In this document: positions 8,467-20,400 of the stretch, one piece after another | Numbering within the stretch: position 1 is the stretch's first letter | How the letters are laid out: each line of letters begins with the position of its first letter | Origin: Neolecta irregularis DAH-3 | Lineage: Eukaryota > Ascomycota > Neolectomycetes > Neolectales > Neolectaceae | Assembly (NCBI GenBank): GCA_001929475.1 | Contig: LXFE01000235.1 | Span: 1-27,412, forward strand | Direction of reading: 5' to 3' | Length of the DNA: 27,412 bases | Program-made: the position numbers and the translations under genes | Notes under the pieces: model-generated | Told to the model about the DNA's origin: nothing | What the model saw: the letters and a program-made list of their open reading frames with translations, nothing else | The model's database searches: none

Positions 8467-10941
8467 TTAGGCAACAACCTCATCATTGCCTTTGTCGGAA
8501 GGTAGTGGCGGTGGGACGATGGGTTTTTCATCCTTTCTATCAAGATATTTTGCCACGGCTGAATTCCTGTCTGGCCAAGGACGTTTCCCTAGAATCCTGA
8601 TTAGATCGTCTCGGTTTAACACTTCCTTCTGTAGAAGGGTTTCGGCGACAAGGCCAATTTCCTTCTTCTTTTCCGTGAGAAGCTCCTTACAACGAGCGTA
8701 ACATGAACTTACAATCTTGCCAATTTCCTCGTCTATTGGAATTAAATCTTAATCTAGAATAACAAGGTACCGATAATCTGACCTGTCCGTTCTGAGAACG
8801 GTTTCTGGAATTGTTGATCTTGCGACTCATCGAAGTTTAGCATCCCAAGTGACTCGGACATCCCGAATCTCGTGACCATTGCTCGAGCAAGTTTAGTTAC
8901 CTAAAAATCAACGAGGAACACGCTGACGAATAAGAACCTTTTGAAAGTCGTCGCTACCACCAGTGGTTACACTATCGAAATGCAATTCTTCAGAGCATCG
9001 TCCAGCGAGTGTCTATCTATGAGTATTGTAAAACGTAGAGAGAATGATACCATAGTCATCCGATCCAAGAGTTGCTCTCTGGTTAAGAGATATGCATCGG
9101 AGGGCAGATATTGCGCGTAACCAAGAGCACCTTGTCCACGAGGAATGATTGAAGCTTTCAGAAGAGGATCAGACCACTTCAAGAACCATCCAGCAATTGC
9201 ATGTCCAGCCTCGTGATATGCAACAATCTTCTTTTCTTCGGGACTGAGAACTCGACTTTTCTTTTCCATACCGGCAATTACTCGCTCAATTGCCATCTCA
9301 AAATGAATCAAGTCCACTTGATCAGCACTTTTTCGAGCGGCGATGAGAGCAGCTTCATTACAGCAGGATGCAATATCTAAAGTTGAATAAACATGCATTG
9401 AAGAATGTCAAACCGGCTCCCGAGAACCCCGGGGTCAAAGCAGCTAATCGGCCGGAAAGATAAGCGATATCTTCGTCGGTCTTGATTTTCTTTAGATGTA
9501 CTCTGAAAATTGCCCTTCGTCCTTCAACATCTGGCTTGTCGATAATAATGTGTCGATCAAACCTTCCGGGACGCATAAGGGCAGGATCGAGAACATCTGG
9601 TCGATTGGTACCCGCGAGCACAACGACATGTTCGCTAGTCTGGAAGCCATCCATCTCGACAAGGAGCTGATTTAGAGTACTCTCTCGTTCATCATTTCCT
9701 CCCATCATTCCTTTCCCTCGAGTTTTTCCGATTGCATCAATTTCATCAATAAAGACGATACAGGGTGCGTGCTTCCGGCCATTTTTAAACAGATCGCGAA
9801 CACGGGAAGGCCCTACCCCGACAAACATTTCAACAAATTCAGCTCCAGACACACTCAAGAAAGGAACCCCAGCTTCGCCCGCGGTCGCCTTTGCTATTAA
9901 AGTCTTTCCAGTGCCTGGAGGTCCCGAAAGAATAGCACCACGCGGAATCCGAGCACCGAGTTTTTCGTATTTCGCAGGGTTCTTGAGAAACTTGACAAAC
10001 TCCATGATCTCTTCTTTGGCTTCGTCGGCACCTGCGACATCTTGGAATGTGACCTTGACATCGGTTTCTTTGTTGAACATCTTCGCGCGAGATTTGCCGA
10101 TACCGAAAAGACCTCCGGACCCACCAGCCGCGCTCCCCACTGCTCGCTTCGAGAGCCAAAAAAAAGACCCAATAAGCAGAAGAGTAGGGAGAAATGATAA
10201 TAAAGTTCCTTGTAGTGATCCTTCGTCCTTGTAAGCCACAGGTATTCGTTCCGAGGAAGGAATTCCAAGTTGAAGTTGAGCTTCATCCAACTTTCGTTCC
10301 AGGCTTTCGACTGAACCGATTGTGAAGTGAATGCCCGAATTTGTATGTCCTCCAGGGTACAGCTGATTCACGGCTTTGTTATTGAGATATACCCGAACTC
10401 TGCTCCTGTTGACAACTTCCAATCGTTCTACCAGACCTTTGTCCAAAAATGCCGAGCGAAATTCCTGCCATGTGATTTCCTTGCTTGCTGGCTCCGAGAA
10501 CAAAAATTGATACGCAAAATATGCACCGACTCCCCAAAAGATAGCATTCGGCCATTCGGGTTTGAGGTTGATTTCAAAGATCTTGGGGGGATCTGGAAAA
10601 GGATTCTTTTTTGATGACGAATCAGATGTTTTTTGGCTTGAGGATGAATTTCCTGGCTTCTGATCTTCACTACTTTCCTTCTTTGCCTGCTCAGCACTTG
10701 CTTCTAGTTGTCTCTTTATACTTTCTTTATGCTGTTTTGTTCCAGGAAAGAAATTCTCGAAGCCTTTAGGAACATTGACATCAGAATCCTCTTTTTTACT
10801 CTGCTCAGATTCGTCTTTTTTGGCAGAAGGGGAATCCTTTCCATTCGAGGTGTAGGGACGTAGTGTCGTGATGAGTGAGTGGCGGAATCGCAACGCTCTT
10901 GCTGCTAACACGTGTGGACTAGTTGCATATGCTCGAATCAT
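8467..10941 (-). CDS. AFG3: mitochondrial inner-membrane m-AAA protease subunit Afg3
   Basis: Five exons (10941-9414, 9376-9051, 9012-8938, 8900-8771, 8732-8467) give 774 residues. The N-terminus is Arg/Ala-rich without acidic residues, as in mitochondrial presequences, and is followed by a Lys/Ser/Glu-rich linker. Two membrane spans (about 131-148 and 245-264) flank an intermembrane-space domain. Then come the AAA+ module with Walker A GPPGTGKT (about 340-347), Walker B IVFIDEID and the second region of homology ending RPGRFDRH, and the M41 protease domain with zinc site HEAGH at about 564-568. The phrasing [19 protein letters not shown] and [12 protein letters not shown] fits Afg3 better than Yta12. 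It degrades misfolded inner-membrane proteins and processes mitochondrial ribosomal protein L32 in yeast. Introns are 37, 38, 37 and 38 nt. Convergent with the DUF1295 gene. Confidence 0.96.
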
Positions 10942-11087
10942 TCGACCTGAGCTGGAATGGGTAAGTTAAAATGAAAGGCAAAAGAGATTACTCGAAGCAG
11001 AAGGATGTAATTTGGGAGTGAAGTTGCCTGACTAATTTTCTGGGAGTCATTTCTGACCACATCTGAATAGTTAAACTCAACCTTCGC

Positions 11088-11309
11088 ATGCCTTCCATCA
11101 AAAAACGAATTCGCCAACAACTACTGAAGAGGAAGGACCCGATGTGGGAGTTTGCCGAAAAAAACTCTGGACATTCCGAAGGACTTGTACGAGCTCGGGC
11201 ACAATTATCAGAACTGGTTGAACGTGAAAAAGTGCTACAGGAGGAACTGCAAATTCTCCGAACCCGCAAAGACGAGGTTTTCGACAGATGGAAGAAAATC
11301 GTTGCATAG
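11088..11309 (+). CDS. small coiled-coil protein, unrecognised
   Basis: A single uninterrupted frame of 73 residues, highly charged, with a predicted helix and heptad-like spacing of Leu/Val from about residue 33 to 60 (LVRARAQLSELVE...LQEELQILR). There is no signal peptide or membrane span. It starts with an ATG 146 bp from the divergent AFG3 start and ends 17 bp before the convergent TAD1 stop, so it fills the whole gap. I do not recognise the family; a small subunit of a larger complex is possible. No intron is needed. Its coding status rests on the clean ATG-to-stop frame, the compositional coherence of the protein and the tight fit between neighbours. Confidence 0.6.
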   Translation: MPSIKKRIRQQLLKRKDPMWEFAEKNSGHSEGLVRARAQLSELVEREKVLQEELQILRTRKDEVFDRWKKIVA

Positions 11310-11326
11310 TCAAAAAGAAAATCACT

Positions 11327-12567
11327 TCATAGCGAAAAATCATCGTCTGTTCCATTTCGCATCCAGATACCTAGACATTTCCTAGTTACCTCTTTTACTT
11401 CTTGCCGATCTCCGTTCTTCATATCTCGGTATTCTTTTACATCTAATGGAAGGATCGAATGGACATTGGCCCAAAGCCTTCTTCTGCAGAGAGAACTAGG
11501 GTTTGGGCTATTGCGGCCAGATCCCCGTTTCACGCCGTTTATCAGCACTTCTGTCTCTAATCCTTTCAACCAGACTATTGAAATATTTGTCGGTCGTGTA
11601 TTCGGTTTCTTTGAAAACTGAAACGATAACCTTGTTGACATTGTATCAAATCGTACAAATCTATAGACGCCGGGGAAAGTCGAAGCCTGCAAACTTATCA
11701 TCCTATCATTGAAACACCTTTGAAATGACCGGGGAATGTATTCAGACTCGGGGATAACTAAACTAGCGAGATATGCGTTTTCCGGGCTGACTAAATATGC
11801 TGTTGGTGCGAGTATTAGCGATAGCGTCTGTCTATGAGCCAGTTTGTCACTTCATATCTCAGTTTTGTTTTAGTCAGATAAATTACCCGCAAGACTTCGA
11901 CAATGACAACTCACTATCGGCTCTTCCTATATCGCATCAGATAGCCAAAATTCTGAAACGCACCTGGCTTGGTACGAACTACGCCCAATTCAGTAAAGTA
12001 CCCACGACCTCGAAGGATTGAATCCGTCGAATTTTCGATGGGCCATGGGGTCGGATCCGCCTGCTGTGAAACAATGTATTCCAAACTGCAATCTCCGCAA
12101 GGGGCTGCAGATACATATAGGTGAATCGACAAACTATCGCGTATTGTGTAGGGCTGCCCGGGCCCAATATGGTTTTTACGAACAAACTTTGAGACCCCTT
12201 GATCGCTGCCTTGCAGTTTTCTACATTCTTCAATCAAGAACTGATTGAACGCCCTGATGGCCAAAATCTCTGCGTGACAGTCGTGCAGCACTTGTCCGTC
12301 TCTAAACTGTGATTGTGGAATGCACTTTAACCCAGTAGCAAGCGCAATACATTCGATCTCATGACTTGCACTAGCAAAACATATCCCTGCAAGAATGGTC
12401 CATTCTTGAACACCATTACTTCGCATAATCGGCTTCCCTTTGTTTTTCGGGATATTTGTGAACTCGGAGAGTACTCTTGAAGCGATCACATCCGGAAAGT
12501 TTGCGATTGATATGCTAACGGGGCAATTACCGTGGTCGTCCACCGGCGTACAAGTTTGGGTTTCCAT
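11327..12567 (-). CDS. TAD1: tRNA-specific adenosine deaminase Tad1/ADAT1
   Basis: Three exons (12567-11964, 11926-11887, 11849-11327) with two 37-nt introns give 388 residues. It has the ADAR/Tad1 deaminase domain: DCHAEIL with zinc-binding His98 and proton-shuttling Glu100, AAPCGDCS with the first zinc cysteine at about 157, and RTKPGRADS leading into SCGDKLA with the second cysteine, which is formed only after splicing. The family deaminates A37 next to the anticodon of tRNA-Ala to inosine. The tail contains the substrate-binding region of the family, less conserved here. The small middle exon of 40 nt encodes the GRADS link. SCG replaces the more usual SCS, a mild change that keeps the cysteine. 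The start is the first in-frame ATG, 85 residues before the HAE motif region ends its lead-in, as in homologues. Confidence 0.93.
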
Positions 12568-13084
12568 CAGGTCGTCGCCTACGCCGGGAAGTCGTTACGA
12601 ATGAAAAATGAAGCTGGAGCTAAATGCTACTATGCGTCGCTGTGCTTAACTTTTTGTGAAGATTGTTGGTGGATCAATAGTTGCGACAATCAGGTCAGCC
12701 ACGCATCACGATCGTCGAGTCGCGCTATATACTTGACCGGGAGTACTTGGCATTAGCAAATCATCAGGACCTTACCTCTGGCTATCCTCTTTCTCCCTCC
12801 GCTTCTGACTTGCATCAACTTGATGGTCGTCGCAACTTTTCTGGATTATAAATGGGTTTCGCCAAAACTCGCCACCTTGTTGCAGCCGGAACCCATTTTC
12901 TTGTTCTAGGAGATGATTAAACAGCCGACCCCTCTGGCGTGTGGGGAAATACCGGCGCCTGAGATTAGCGCTCCTAGGGGTGCTGATGCACAAGCACTTA
13001 AAGCCTCGACGATCCCGCCCCCTATCGCTCTCTCGCCAGTCCTTCCTTTCCCGCCTTCCTTACTAGAACCCCGGAGTCGTCACT
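12568..13084. promoter_or_regulatory. divergent promoter region between TAD1 and the DENN gene
   Basis: A 517-bp spacer with both start codons facing outward. It includes pyrimidine-rich tracts near 12780-12810 and 13030-13070 just upstream of the DENN start, as is common ahead of fungal start codons. Short open frames on both strands show no recognisable protein. No confident transcription-factor site was identified. Confidence 0.4.
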
Positions 13085-15859
13085 ATGGCGGCCGAAACCT
13101 CATGCAATTCTCTCAAGCCAGATTATAACATGGCTCCTCTTCCTAGCCGAACCTCGTCTCTGCATAGTCGAATCTCCCAACCGATTCCGGAAAAGCTCAA
13201 GATGACCCCTCCGCCTCAACAGAAGAAGTCCCTTTGTTACGGCTATGCTGTTATGGGCCTTCCAAAAGAACCAAACTCCTGGCAAAAGGCTGTACCGCTT
13301 CCTCAAGGCAAAGTTATGCATATGAAAGGAGCAATCAATCAATATTATGTCCCGGAAATTCTTGGTAGCTCGCCTAGGATCGAGCAGGACCCCGAAACTG
13401 CTCGTTCCTTCTATTCCGCTATGAGGGTTTGATTCATCATCTCAACGTGACTCAAGTGGCAGGGCTCTTTTCCTCATGATGTTGAAGTCGCTGTTGGAAA
13501 GACTCAGCCTCAATGTGTTTCTCATTGCTTTGTCATTCAACAGGATGCGTCGCGTACTCTATTCGGGGTAACTCTTCGAGTTTGGAGTAGAGCAGACGAC
13601 AAAAGATGTGAAACGATACGTGAACTAAGGAAACGCATGGATAGTTCCAGTGACTATAGTCAAGATGAAAATTACTGGATCCCATATGCGTATGTGTCCT
13701 TGCTCGGAGCTTTTTTCGAATATCAGTCTCTGTTTTCTCAGTCGTTACCCTTTATACAGTCTCTTGAGCGACTATCTCAAGGCTATGTGGATCCATTGGA
13801 ATAAAGCTACGAACTTGTTTCACGCAGAGTATGTAGTCATTTTACGAGCTTATTGACATTTAGAGAAGTTTCTCGTATTTTAACCTTTCCAGCGCCACGA
13901 CCGAATGATCTAGTACGAATTGACATGAAAGATTATGCGGTATGGTCGCATCCCTGTTTGTCGAACTTACAATTCAAGCTCTGTTATCAATTTCCTCCCA
14001 CTCCAGTCAACTTTCAGAATGTAAGATGCCATATTTTGCTATATCTGATGATTAGTTTCCAATGTGGCCACTGTTTGAATGCTTGTCTCTGCAGAATATT
14101 GTGGGAGTCATTGAAGCTGCACTCTGTCCTACCTCCAGAATCATTTTTGCATCGCATTCTCTTGGAATGCTATCCGTTGCCAGTGAAACAATACGATATT
14201 TGATACGCGTTTATGAATGGAGCGGACTGTACGTGCCGGTCGTTCACTCTCGAAATCTCTCAAGCATTGTTCTTGAGCCTGGTCCATATATCTTGGGAAT
14301 TACCTCCGAGTGTCGAGGACTCTTTTCCGCGCCTCCCGATGTGTGTAATTGTGTTTACGATATCTTAACTGAATGACAGGCCTTACTTGTCGATCTAGAT
14401 CGTAACCATGTCATAACTACTTCTCCACCGACGATGCTCAAGCCCAGTCAACGAGCAAAGTTTATTTCTCGCCTTCAGACAGCCCTTTGTGGCGACATAC
14501 CCATCACTGGTGTCCCAAAATTCCTCAAGGAAGCTTATCCTAACGGTAAATTGACGCCCTGTGGACAGGTAATCGTCATGAAAGGAAAAATAGATACTAT
14601 TGAAGAGCCTGATTGGTGGAAAGCATCCGCAAACATCTATACTATCATCGATCGAGTTTGTCAAAAGTCAATAACGAACACTCGGCTCAAGGCTGTATTC
14701 TCTGGCTCTCAGAAGCAACAGGTCATGACCAAGGTATCCATGAGATACCTGAATGAACTCGTCCGTGATAAAAACGCATACTCTCGAGAAGTATTCGAAG
14801 CCTAGTACAAACCAGCTGCAACTGTGATAACTAACTGTGATAGTCAAGATTATATCAACCTCAAAGGTCGAACAGATACCGAGATTCAACGAGTTACAAA
14901 GCGTAATAACTTTTTGGTTGAGGAACTGGAGAACTGGAAACAACAGGTCGAGTAAATCGTTTTTCATTTGCTGATATATATAGTTTGAAAAGTTCCAGGC
15001 ATTTGCTGCTCAACTTACTCAGGATGCTAAGAAGATGAAGACAGAAATTGAAAGCCACAAGCGCGAAGCTCGTCGACTCACTCACCAGATTGACCAGCAA
15101 CAAGTAGACTTCAGCGATCTCAAAAAACGTCTCTCAAATTCTGAAAAGGAACGCGAAAATACCCAGAAATCCCTTGAAAATGCTCAACAGGTTGTCGAGG
15201 CACTTCAAAGAGAACGAGACGCCATTAAGGTCGAGTTAGGCAAACTTAAAACCCACTATGGCCAAACCGTTCAACAACGTGAAGAAGCCCAGAAAGTCGT
15301 ACTTCATCTTCGTAATCTTATCGATGGGCAAGCACAGCACATGCAAGTAGTTGTCCAAAATATGGCTTCCCCAGCTGAAGCTTCTCCTGAGGAGCCTCTG
15401 ACAGAGTCGAACCGTTCTTCTATCATTAGTTCTAGGACGGCTACCCCTGATCTGAAGGCATCGCCTGAAATGGAAAGCAAATTTTTCAACTCAATATCAC
15501 CTACGAGACGAACTTCCACTTTGAGTCTCGCCGATACAACCGACAGAGCAATCCGCGAAAGAACGGATGAAATTGCTGTTATCATCAAAAACATCACCGA
15601 GCAATGTGCAAAAGCTGTTGATAGTTTGAATTTGGCTGCTGAAGATGAAGGTGTTGCGGATACAAGGTCATATTCGCCAGATTGCCGTCGGAATTCAACT
15701 GCTATGTCGAACCTGACTTGCGATACCATTGAAAGTTGTGACAGTGAAATCCAAAGTGATGACGAAATTGAGATTGTAGACAAGAAATATCGTGCTACGA
15801 TGTATGATATCAATGGAATGCGTGCAGCTAGTCGCCAGATCGCCGAAATCAGCGAATAA
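13085..15859 (+). CDS. DENN (AEX-3) domain protein with coiled-coil C-terminus
   Basis: Nine exons (13085-13426, 13463-13689, 13727-13828, 13864-13939, 13979-14020, 14056-14340, 14380-14804, 14844-14946, 14984-15859) give 825 residues. It matches the fungal DENN/AEX-3 protein: CYGYAVMGLP and HDVEVAVGK in uDENN; TLRVWSRAD, SRYPLYSLL, WIHWNKATNLFHAEE and LVRIDMKDYA in the core; EWSGLYVPVVH, EPGPYILG and LLVDLDRN in cDENN/dDENN. DENN proteins are guanine-nucleotide exchange factors for Rab GTPases in membrane traffic. A coiled coil follows (about residues 520-690), then a Ser-rich acidic tail. Introns are 36, 37, 35, 39, 35, 39, 39 and 37 nt. The 39-nt intron at 13940-13978 is in frame without a stop; I treat it as an intron because homologues run directly from DYA to LCYQF. 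Confidence 0.93.
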
Positions 15860-16320
15860 GCAGTATGCATGGACTCGTTTGGAGAATCGGAAATTTGCTC
15901 ACTTTAATAGAGACTTTTCTGTTGCCTTTTTTAAGACATTCTTTGCTTTGTTTTTTTATAGTTCCGTCATTTTAGAATAGCTGCTTTTCTTCGCTACTAG
16001 ATCATAGGCAGAGCCATTTTGATAATAACTATTCAGGGTCATTGTACTGAAAAAACCGGCTTTTTGGGAGTATTGACATTATGCTCATGTTCAACTTTCG
16101 TCAATTGACTCCATATATGTATAGTACAATTCTGACGGTAAAGCTCCGGCTGCTAATATTTCTTCCACCCCGAATTGCATTGACTGCCATTATACGCTTG
16201 GAAATCCGATGAGATATCGGATTGTAGTAGAGCGTGGAAGAAGTTTGAATATAAAAAGCCACAATACGGTGCCTGCCACCCATCCTGAGACCTAGAACGT
16301 TATGCTCAAGCACAATCGCA
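15860..16320. other. intergenic region between convergent 3' ends
   Basis: Spacer of 461 bp between the DENN and FIT2 stops. It is T-rich near 15920-15960, probably 3' untranslated sequence. A minus-strand open frame at 16101-16328 has no recognisable features and overlaps the FIT2 end. No RNA gene or repeat was seen. Confidence 0.45.
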
Positions 16321-17062
16321 TTAGACAAATACTTTCTCCAGCCATGTGTGAAAATAGAATGCCGTCATCAGCAACATCCACCACCAAAGAACGAGCAGCG
16401 CAGCGACGGCCTTTGTAGATGGTTCGGTTAACCCCTCCTGTACAAATGCGGGCATCAGTTCATGCCACAAGAACAACGAGGCATGTGTAAGCATAAAACA
16501 GTGCCCTGACAAATCCCACCACCCTCCATGCCATCGTCCAATCTTTTTACAGGCAGCGGATGTCATGATTTTCAAAGGACTCGGCATGATAGTTATAGGA
16601 TCATGGGTACTGTCGACAATACACATCCCACCAGTTGAGAGGAACAAGCGATCTATGAGTGGCTATGATTTTGAGCTTGAGTGAAGGAGTCAAATATACC
16701 GCCCCAAAAAACCACTGAGAAATGAAAATCCACCACAAAGATGCGATAACCCATCTGATTAATGCTCGGGGCTTTAATTCAGATCGTAATCGTGAATAGT
16801 GCCATCCAAACCCTATTGTAGTCCAAAACCAGGCATTCTTTACAAAGTAAACGTTGAATATGTTTGTTTTTGAAGCGAAATATGATCTCTCGGGATTAGT
16901 GATTGAGTAGAGGCTACCCAAAAATAGGGTTACGGGATATATGGACACGATCAAGATATCAGAGCGATTCAAACCCAGACGTCCGAAGTTCAGGCCGTGA
17001 GATAACGAAGGAAAATAATTACGGGAGGCAAGATGCGGAGGAGCTGGATCCGGGAGAACCAT
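16321..17062 (-). CDS. FIT2: FIT2-family endoplasmic reticulum protein (Scs3/Yft2-like)
   Basis: Two exons (17062-16700 and 16662-16321) with a 37-nt intron give 234 residues. It is a multi-span membrane protein with the fungal FIT2 pattern WFFGAPLIDR, formed across the intron, then FLSTGG, HGGWWDLSGH and, near the C-terminus, TAFYFHTWLEKV. The two histidines of the proposed acyl-CoA diphosphatase site (in SGH at about 175 and in YFH at about 226) are both present. FIT2 proteins act in the ER membrane in lipid-droplet budding and phospholipid balance; yeast has two, Scs3 and Yft2, and I cannot say which this matches. The start is the first ATG; the N-terminus is short and Pro-rich. Upstream lies AT-rich intergenic DNA, then the CLU1 stop on the same strand. 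Confidence 0.9.
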
Positions 17063-17412
17063 TTTGTTATAACATGTGGTGTTGAAATGGTGTACCTACG
17101 ACGGCCCAATCTGTGATGTGGTCTTAGACCTCCCAAATGGGGGCTGGCGCATACATCCTAATAAATGAGATTGCTGATTTACAATCTTGAAGAATCTAAA
17201 AATATAGAATCCATATGACAATAAATTGAGGAAATAATAAGTCGATCTATATTGCAATCTATTATACTGACGTCCTTACATACTATATGTACTGGATTCT
17301 ATTCGAAAAATATTCGAAAAAAGGGAGATCATGTTAGTGAAGAAACATGGAATGATTTTGAGCCAAAAAGATAATAAAAAGAAGCACCTGGTCATACACC
17401 CCTCGATAAATC
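17063..17412. promoter_or_regulatory. AT-rich spacer: FIT2 promoter and CLU1 3' region
   Basis: Both neighbours are on the minus strand, so this 350-bp region holds the FIT2 promoter (its 17063 side) and the CLU1 3' untranslated region. It is very AT-rich: 15 G/C out of 60 in 17161-17220. A short tandem repeat, TATTCGAAAA at 17300-17309 and again at 17311-17320, is the only internal structure noticed. Confidence 0.4.
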
Positions 17413-20400
17413 CTATTTTCGCCCATGCCTTTTCTTTGGATGACTGATGATCGTCTTAGAGGTAGCCGTAATCCCGTCGTTACCACCGATATAACGAACA
17501 AGGTCTTCGATACTGCGATTTCCTTGGTTAGGAAGAATAGTGTTGGGTACTGGGTTCGAAATTTCTGCCTGCTTGCTCGGTAATACAATTCTCGTTCGTC
17601 GAAGCTTTCGAGCCTGCAACTCTTTAGTTTGACGAGCAGCGATCACAGCGTTTTGCGTAAGAATTTGGAGCCAGTGATTGGCCTCTTTCGTATTTTCGTG
17701 ATCTTCTCCGAGCTATACAATTAGATTATTGTTTAACAAGAGAAATTACCACTTCAGAGAAGATATTTAAAGAACTCCGCATTTTGTTGATAGACTCCTT
17801 ATATTCTCCAATCATGGCAAGAGTCTGCGAAAGCTGGAAGAAGATAGTTGCCGTAATGACTGACTTCTCTTCAATAGTCACATTGCAAATCCGAAGAGCC
17901 TCCTGAAACCAGGTTACAGAACTCTGGAACTCTTTTCTGTTCTGGAGAATATTGGCGATATTGCCCATGAACGTAACAGCTTCGGGATGATCATCTCCAT
18001 ATATGATTCTCCAGTAACCATACACATGTCTAAGTAATGCCAATGCATTGGCTGTTCTTCCAGCAGAATTCTCATACATGGCGAGACTAATCTGCAAAAG
18101 ATAAGATGGCTGCGTTGGAGTATAGACGTACGTAAAGCTGAATAGTCTCATTGTGATCAACTCCGAGGGTACGCTCAGAGATGATTAGAGCTTTGCGACC
18201 AAGTTCACATGCAGCTTCCTTTTCATCAAGGGCATTGTAGACAGCCGCGATTTGACTAAAGCATCGAGCTACATCGGGATGGATCACGCCATAGATTTGC
18301 TCATGAATTGTCATTGATTCAATGAGAACTTCCATTCCTAACTGCTGCTGATTTTGAAAGATACTTGTCCGGCCAGCCGCAAGAGTTTCCTCTGCGATAG
18401 TGCTCTAGAAATTAAATTCGGGAATTTTCAGTATCTTGAACCTTCCCGTTGGTATGTTTGACGATTGGAACGATATTTAAGATGTCTTCTGGTACGAATA
18501 TTGTCTTGCGAAGTACAGGTGTTTCGCCATTTCTCTTTGAAGTTTTGCCGTTTTCATTAGTCTTGGATTGTTCCATCTGACTCTGTTCATGGACCATTTG
18601 AAACTGATATTCTTGGGCTTTGAGTTGAATACCAAGCTTCAGACATATTTCTCGGAGCAGTTGAAGAGGGCGAGTAACTGGAAGATTTTCTGTAACATTA
18701 TATCGAAATCGAATCTGAACTTCTTTGGCAATGCTGTCTCGAAGGCTTTCAGAGGTGTATCGGGTGAAATCATATTCATCGATGCGATAAAGTGTTTTAA
18801 ACATCTCATTGGATTCTGCATTCGGCGAGAGATTTACCTGGTCCCCGAACAAACAATTTAGCAGATGCGAAAGCACGTAAGGGACAACAACTCTAGGCAG
18901 ACCTCTAATGATTCGCCCAAAGACATGTTTGGTAGCCCGGGCGACCATTTCCTGAATAGCAATAACCTAAACATATTAACAGATTGGAGAGAACGTGGTC
19001 ATGAGACCTTGAGAGGCTCGGTTTTCTTGGATTTTGCTAGGTCAGCAATGATACCAAGGTAACGCATATTGATTCCCCTCCTATGCAAATTGGTGGATAG
19101 AGCTGCCCCGTCTATTGGAGTTGGCAAACTTCCATTTTCGAAGCTTTTGATGTATGCGGGTATATGATGATTTCGGAGATACAAAGAAAGGTTTCGGACG
19201 AGCTCTTCGTCTTTCTTGAGTTCTGCCTTCTCTTCATCCGTTTGTGGGATTTGGCCACTAAATGCATCGGTGTTGAATTTATATTGTTTTCTAAACTTTT
19301 TAATATCAATTAGCGGTTGCGAATCGAGATTCTGTTTGGAAATTTTGCCATCAACTTGGGGTGTATCATCCGCCGGAGTATCTTCAATGGTCATGGGCTC
19401 ACCATTGGTGTTGAACACTACTTTATTACACTGTTCCCTCATATACTCCTTAAGTTTGATTTGCCAATAAGGCTCGAAGAGTTCAGGTCGAAGAACAGAA
19501 ACTCGATGAGGGTAATTGCTGTTATCGTATTCCCTTTCGATCCATTCAATATCAAGGGGAGTTAATCGATAGAGATCGAGAATGTATTTACGCCCATCGG
19601 ATCCACTGAGACCTTTTGTTTCGATGCTACTCCAGAGTTCCTTTCGATATCCTTCTTTGTCCCATACTGGGTGAAGTTTAACATGAGTAGCCTCGGCAAC
19701 CTTCTTCAGTAATTCATGGAAGTCTTCATTTGTCGCGACTTTATCATGTCCATCAATACCTCCGTATACAATCTGTTGATCTCCCTCTTCTCTCTGACGA
19801 AATATTCCAGGGACCACGCTTTGAGCCACCAAGCGATCCCCGAGGTAATCAATGAGTACGGTAGCTAATATTGCAACTCCTTCAAGATCTAGAGTATTCA
19901 AGAGGCGAACACCGACAACATCTTTCCCAACTGCAGCATGAGCAGCCTCGTGGCCGCCATAAGCTTTAAATGTGTCTGTTCCGTCGATCGCGCGCGAGAA
20001 GAAAATGCCTCCGTAAACGTATAATTGGGCCTCAAAACTCTCATTTGGATTCAATGATTGGACTTCACCATGAATAACCAATTGAGCTCCACGTGCGGCC
20101 GCTTCGGTGAAGTCGGCCAGTGTCTTTTGAAGCACTCTTTCTCTCAAAATACGCTCTTGAAAGGTGCCTCGAGGTAGCTCTCGTGCGCTTTGAATCTCTT
20201 CATTCCAATCTCTAAGACTATCGATTCCATTGATTCCACTGGTAAGGTAAGTCTCTTGAGAACGACCGGCATCTGCCGTTATAGCTGGAATATGGACCAA
20301 CCAAGACGAAGCTGGTATGACATTGGGAGGGCTCACATGTGTAAGGGGATCTCTTGATTGATTTTGTTCAGTAATCTTAGCTAGACCAGTACTAAAACCC

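Noticed and set aside
15304-15870. 188-residue minus-strand open frame
   Set aside because: It lies antisense to the last exon of the DENN gene, whose coding frame is supported by homology and coiled-coil pattern; the antisense protein has no recognisable features.
17300-17320. Tandem TATTCGAAAA repeat
   Set aside because: Two copies of ten bases in AT-rich DNA can arise by chance; no gene or terminator is indicated.
18405-18441. C-terminal extension ending in a stop after VKHTNGK in CLU1
   Set aside because: The extension is a retained 37-nt intron; splicing it restores the family sequence leading into EETLAAGRTS and the tetratricopeptide repeats.
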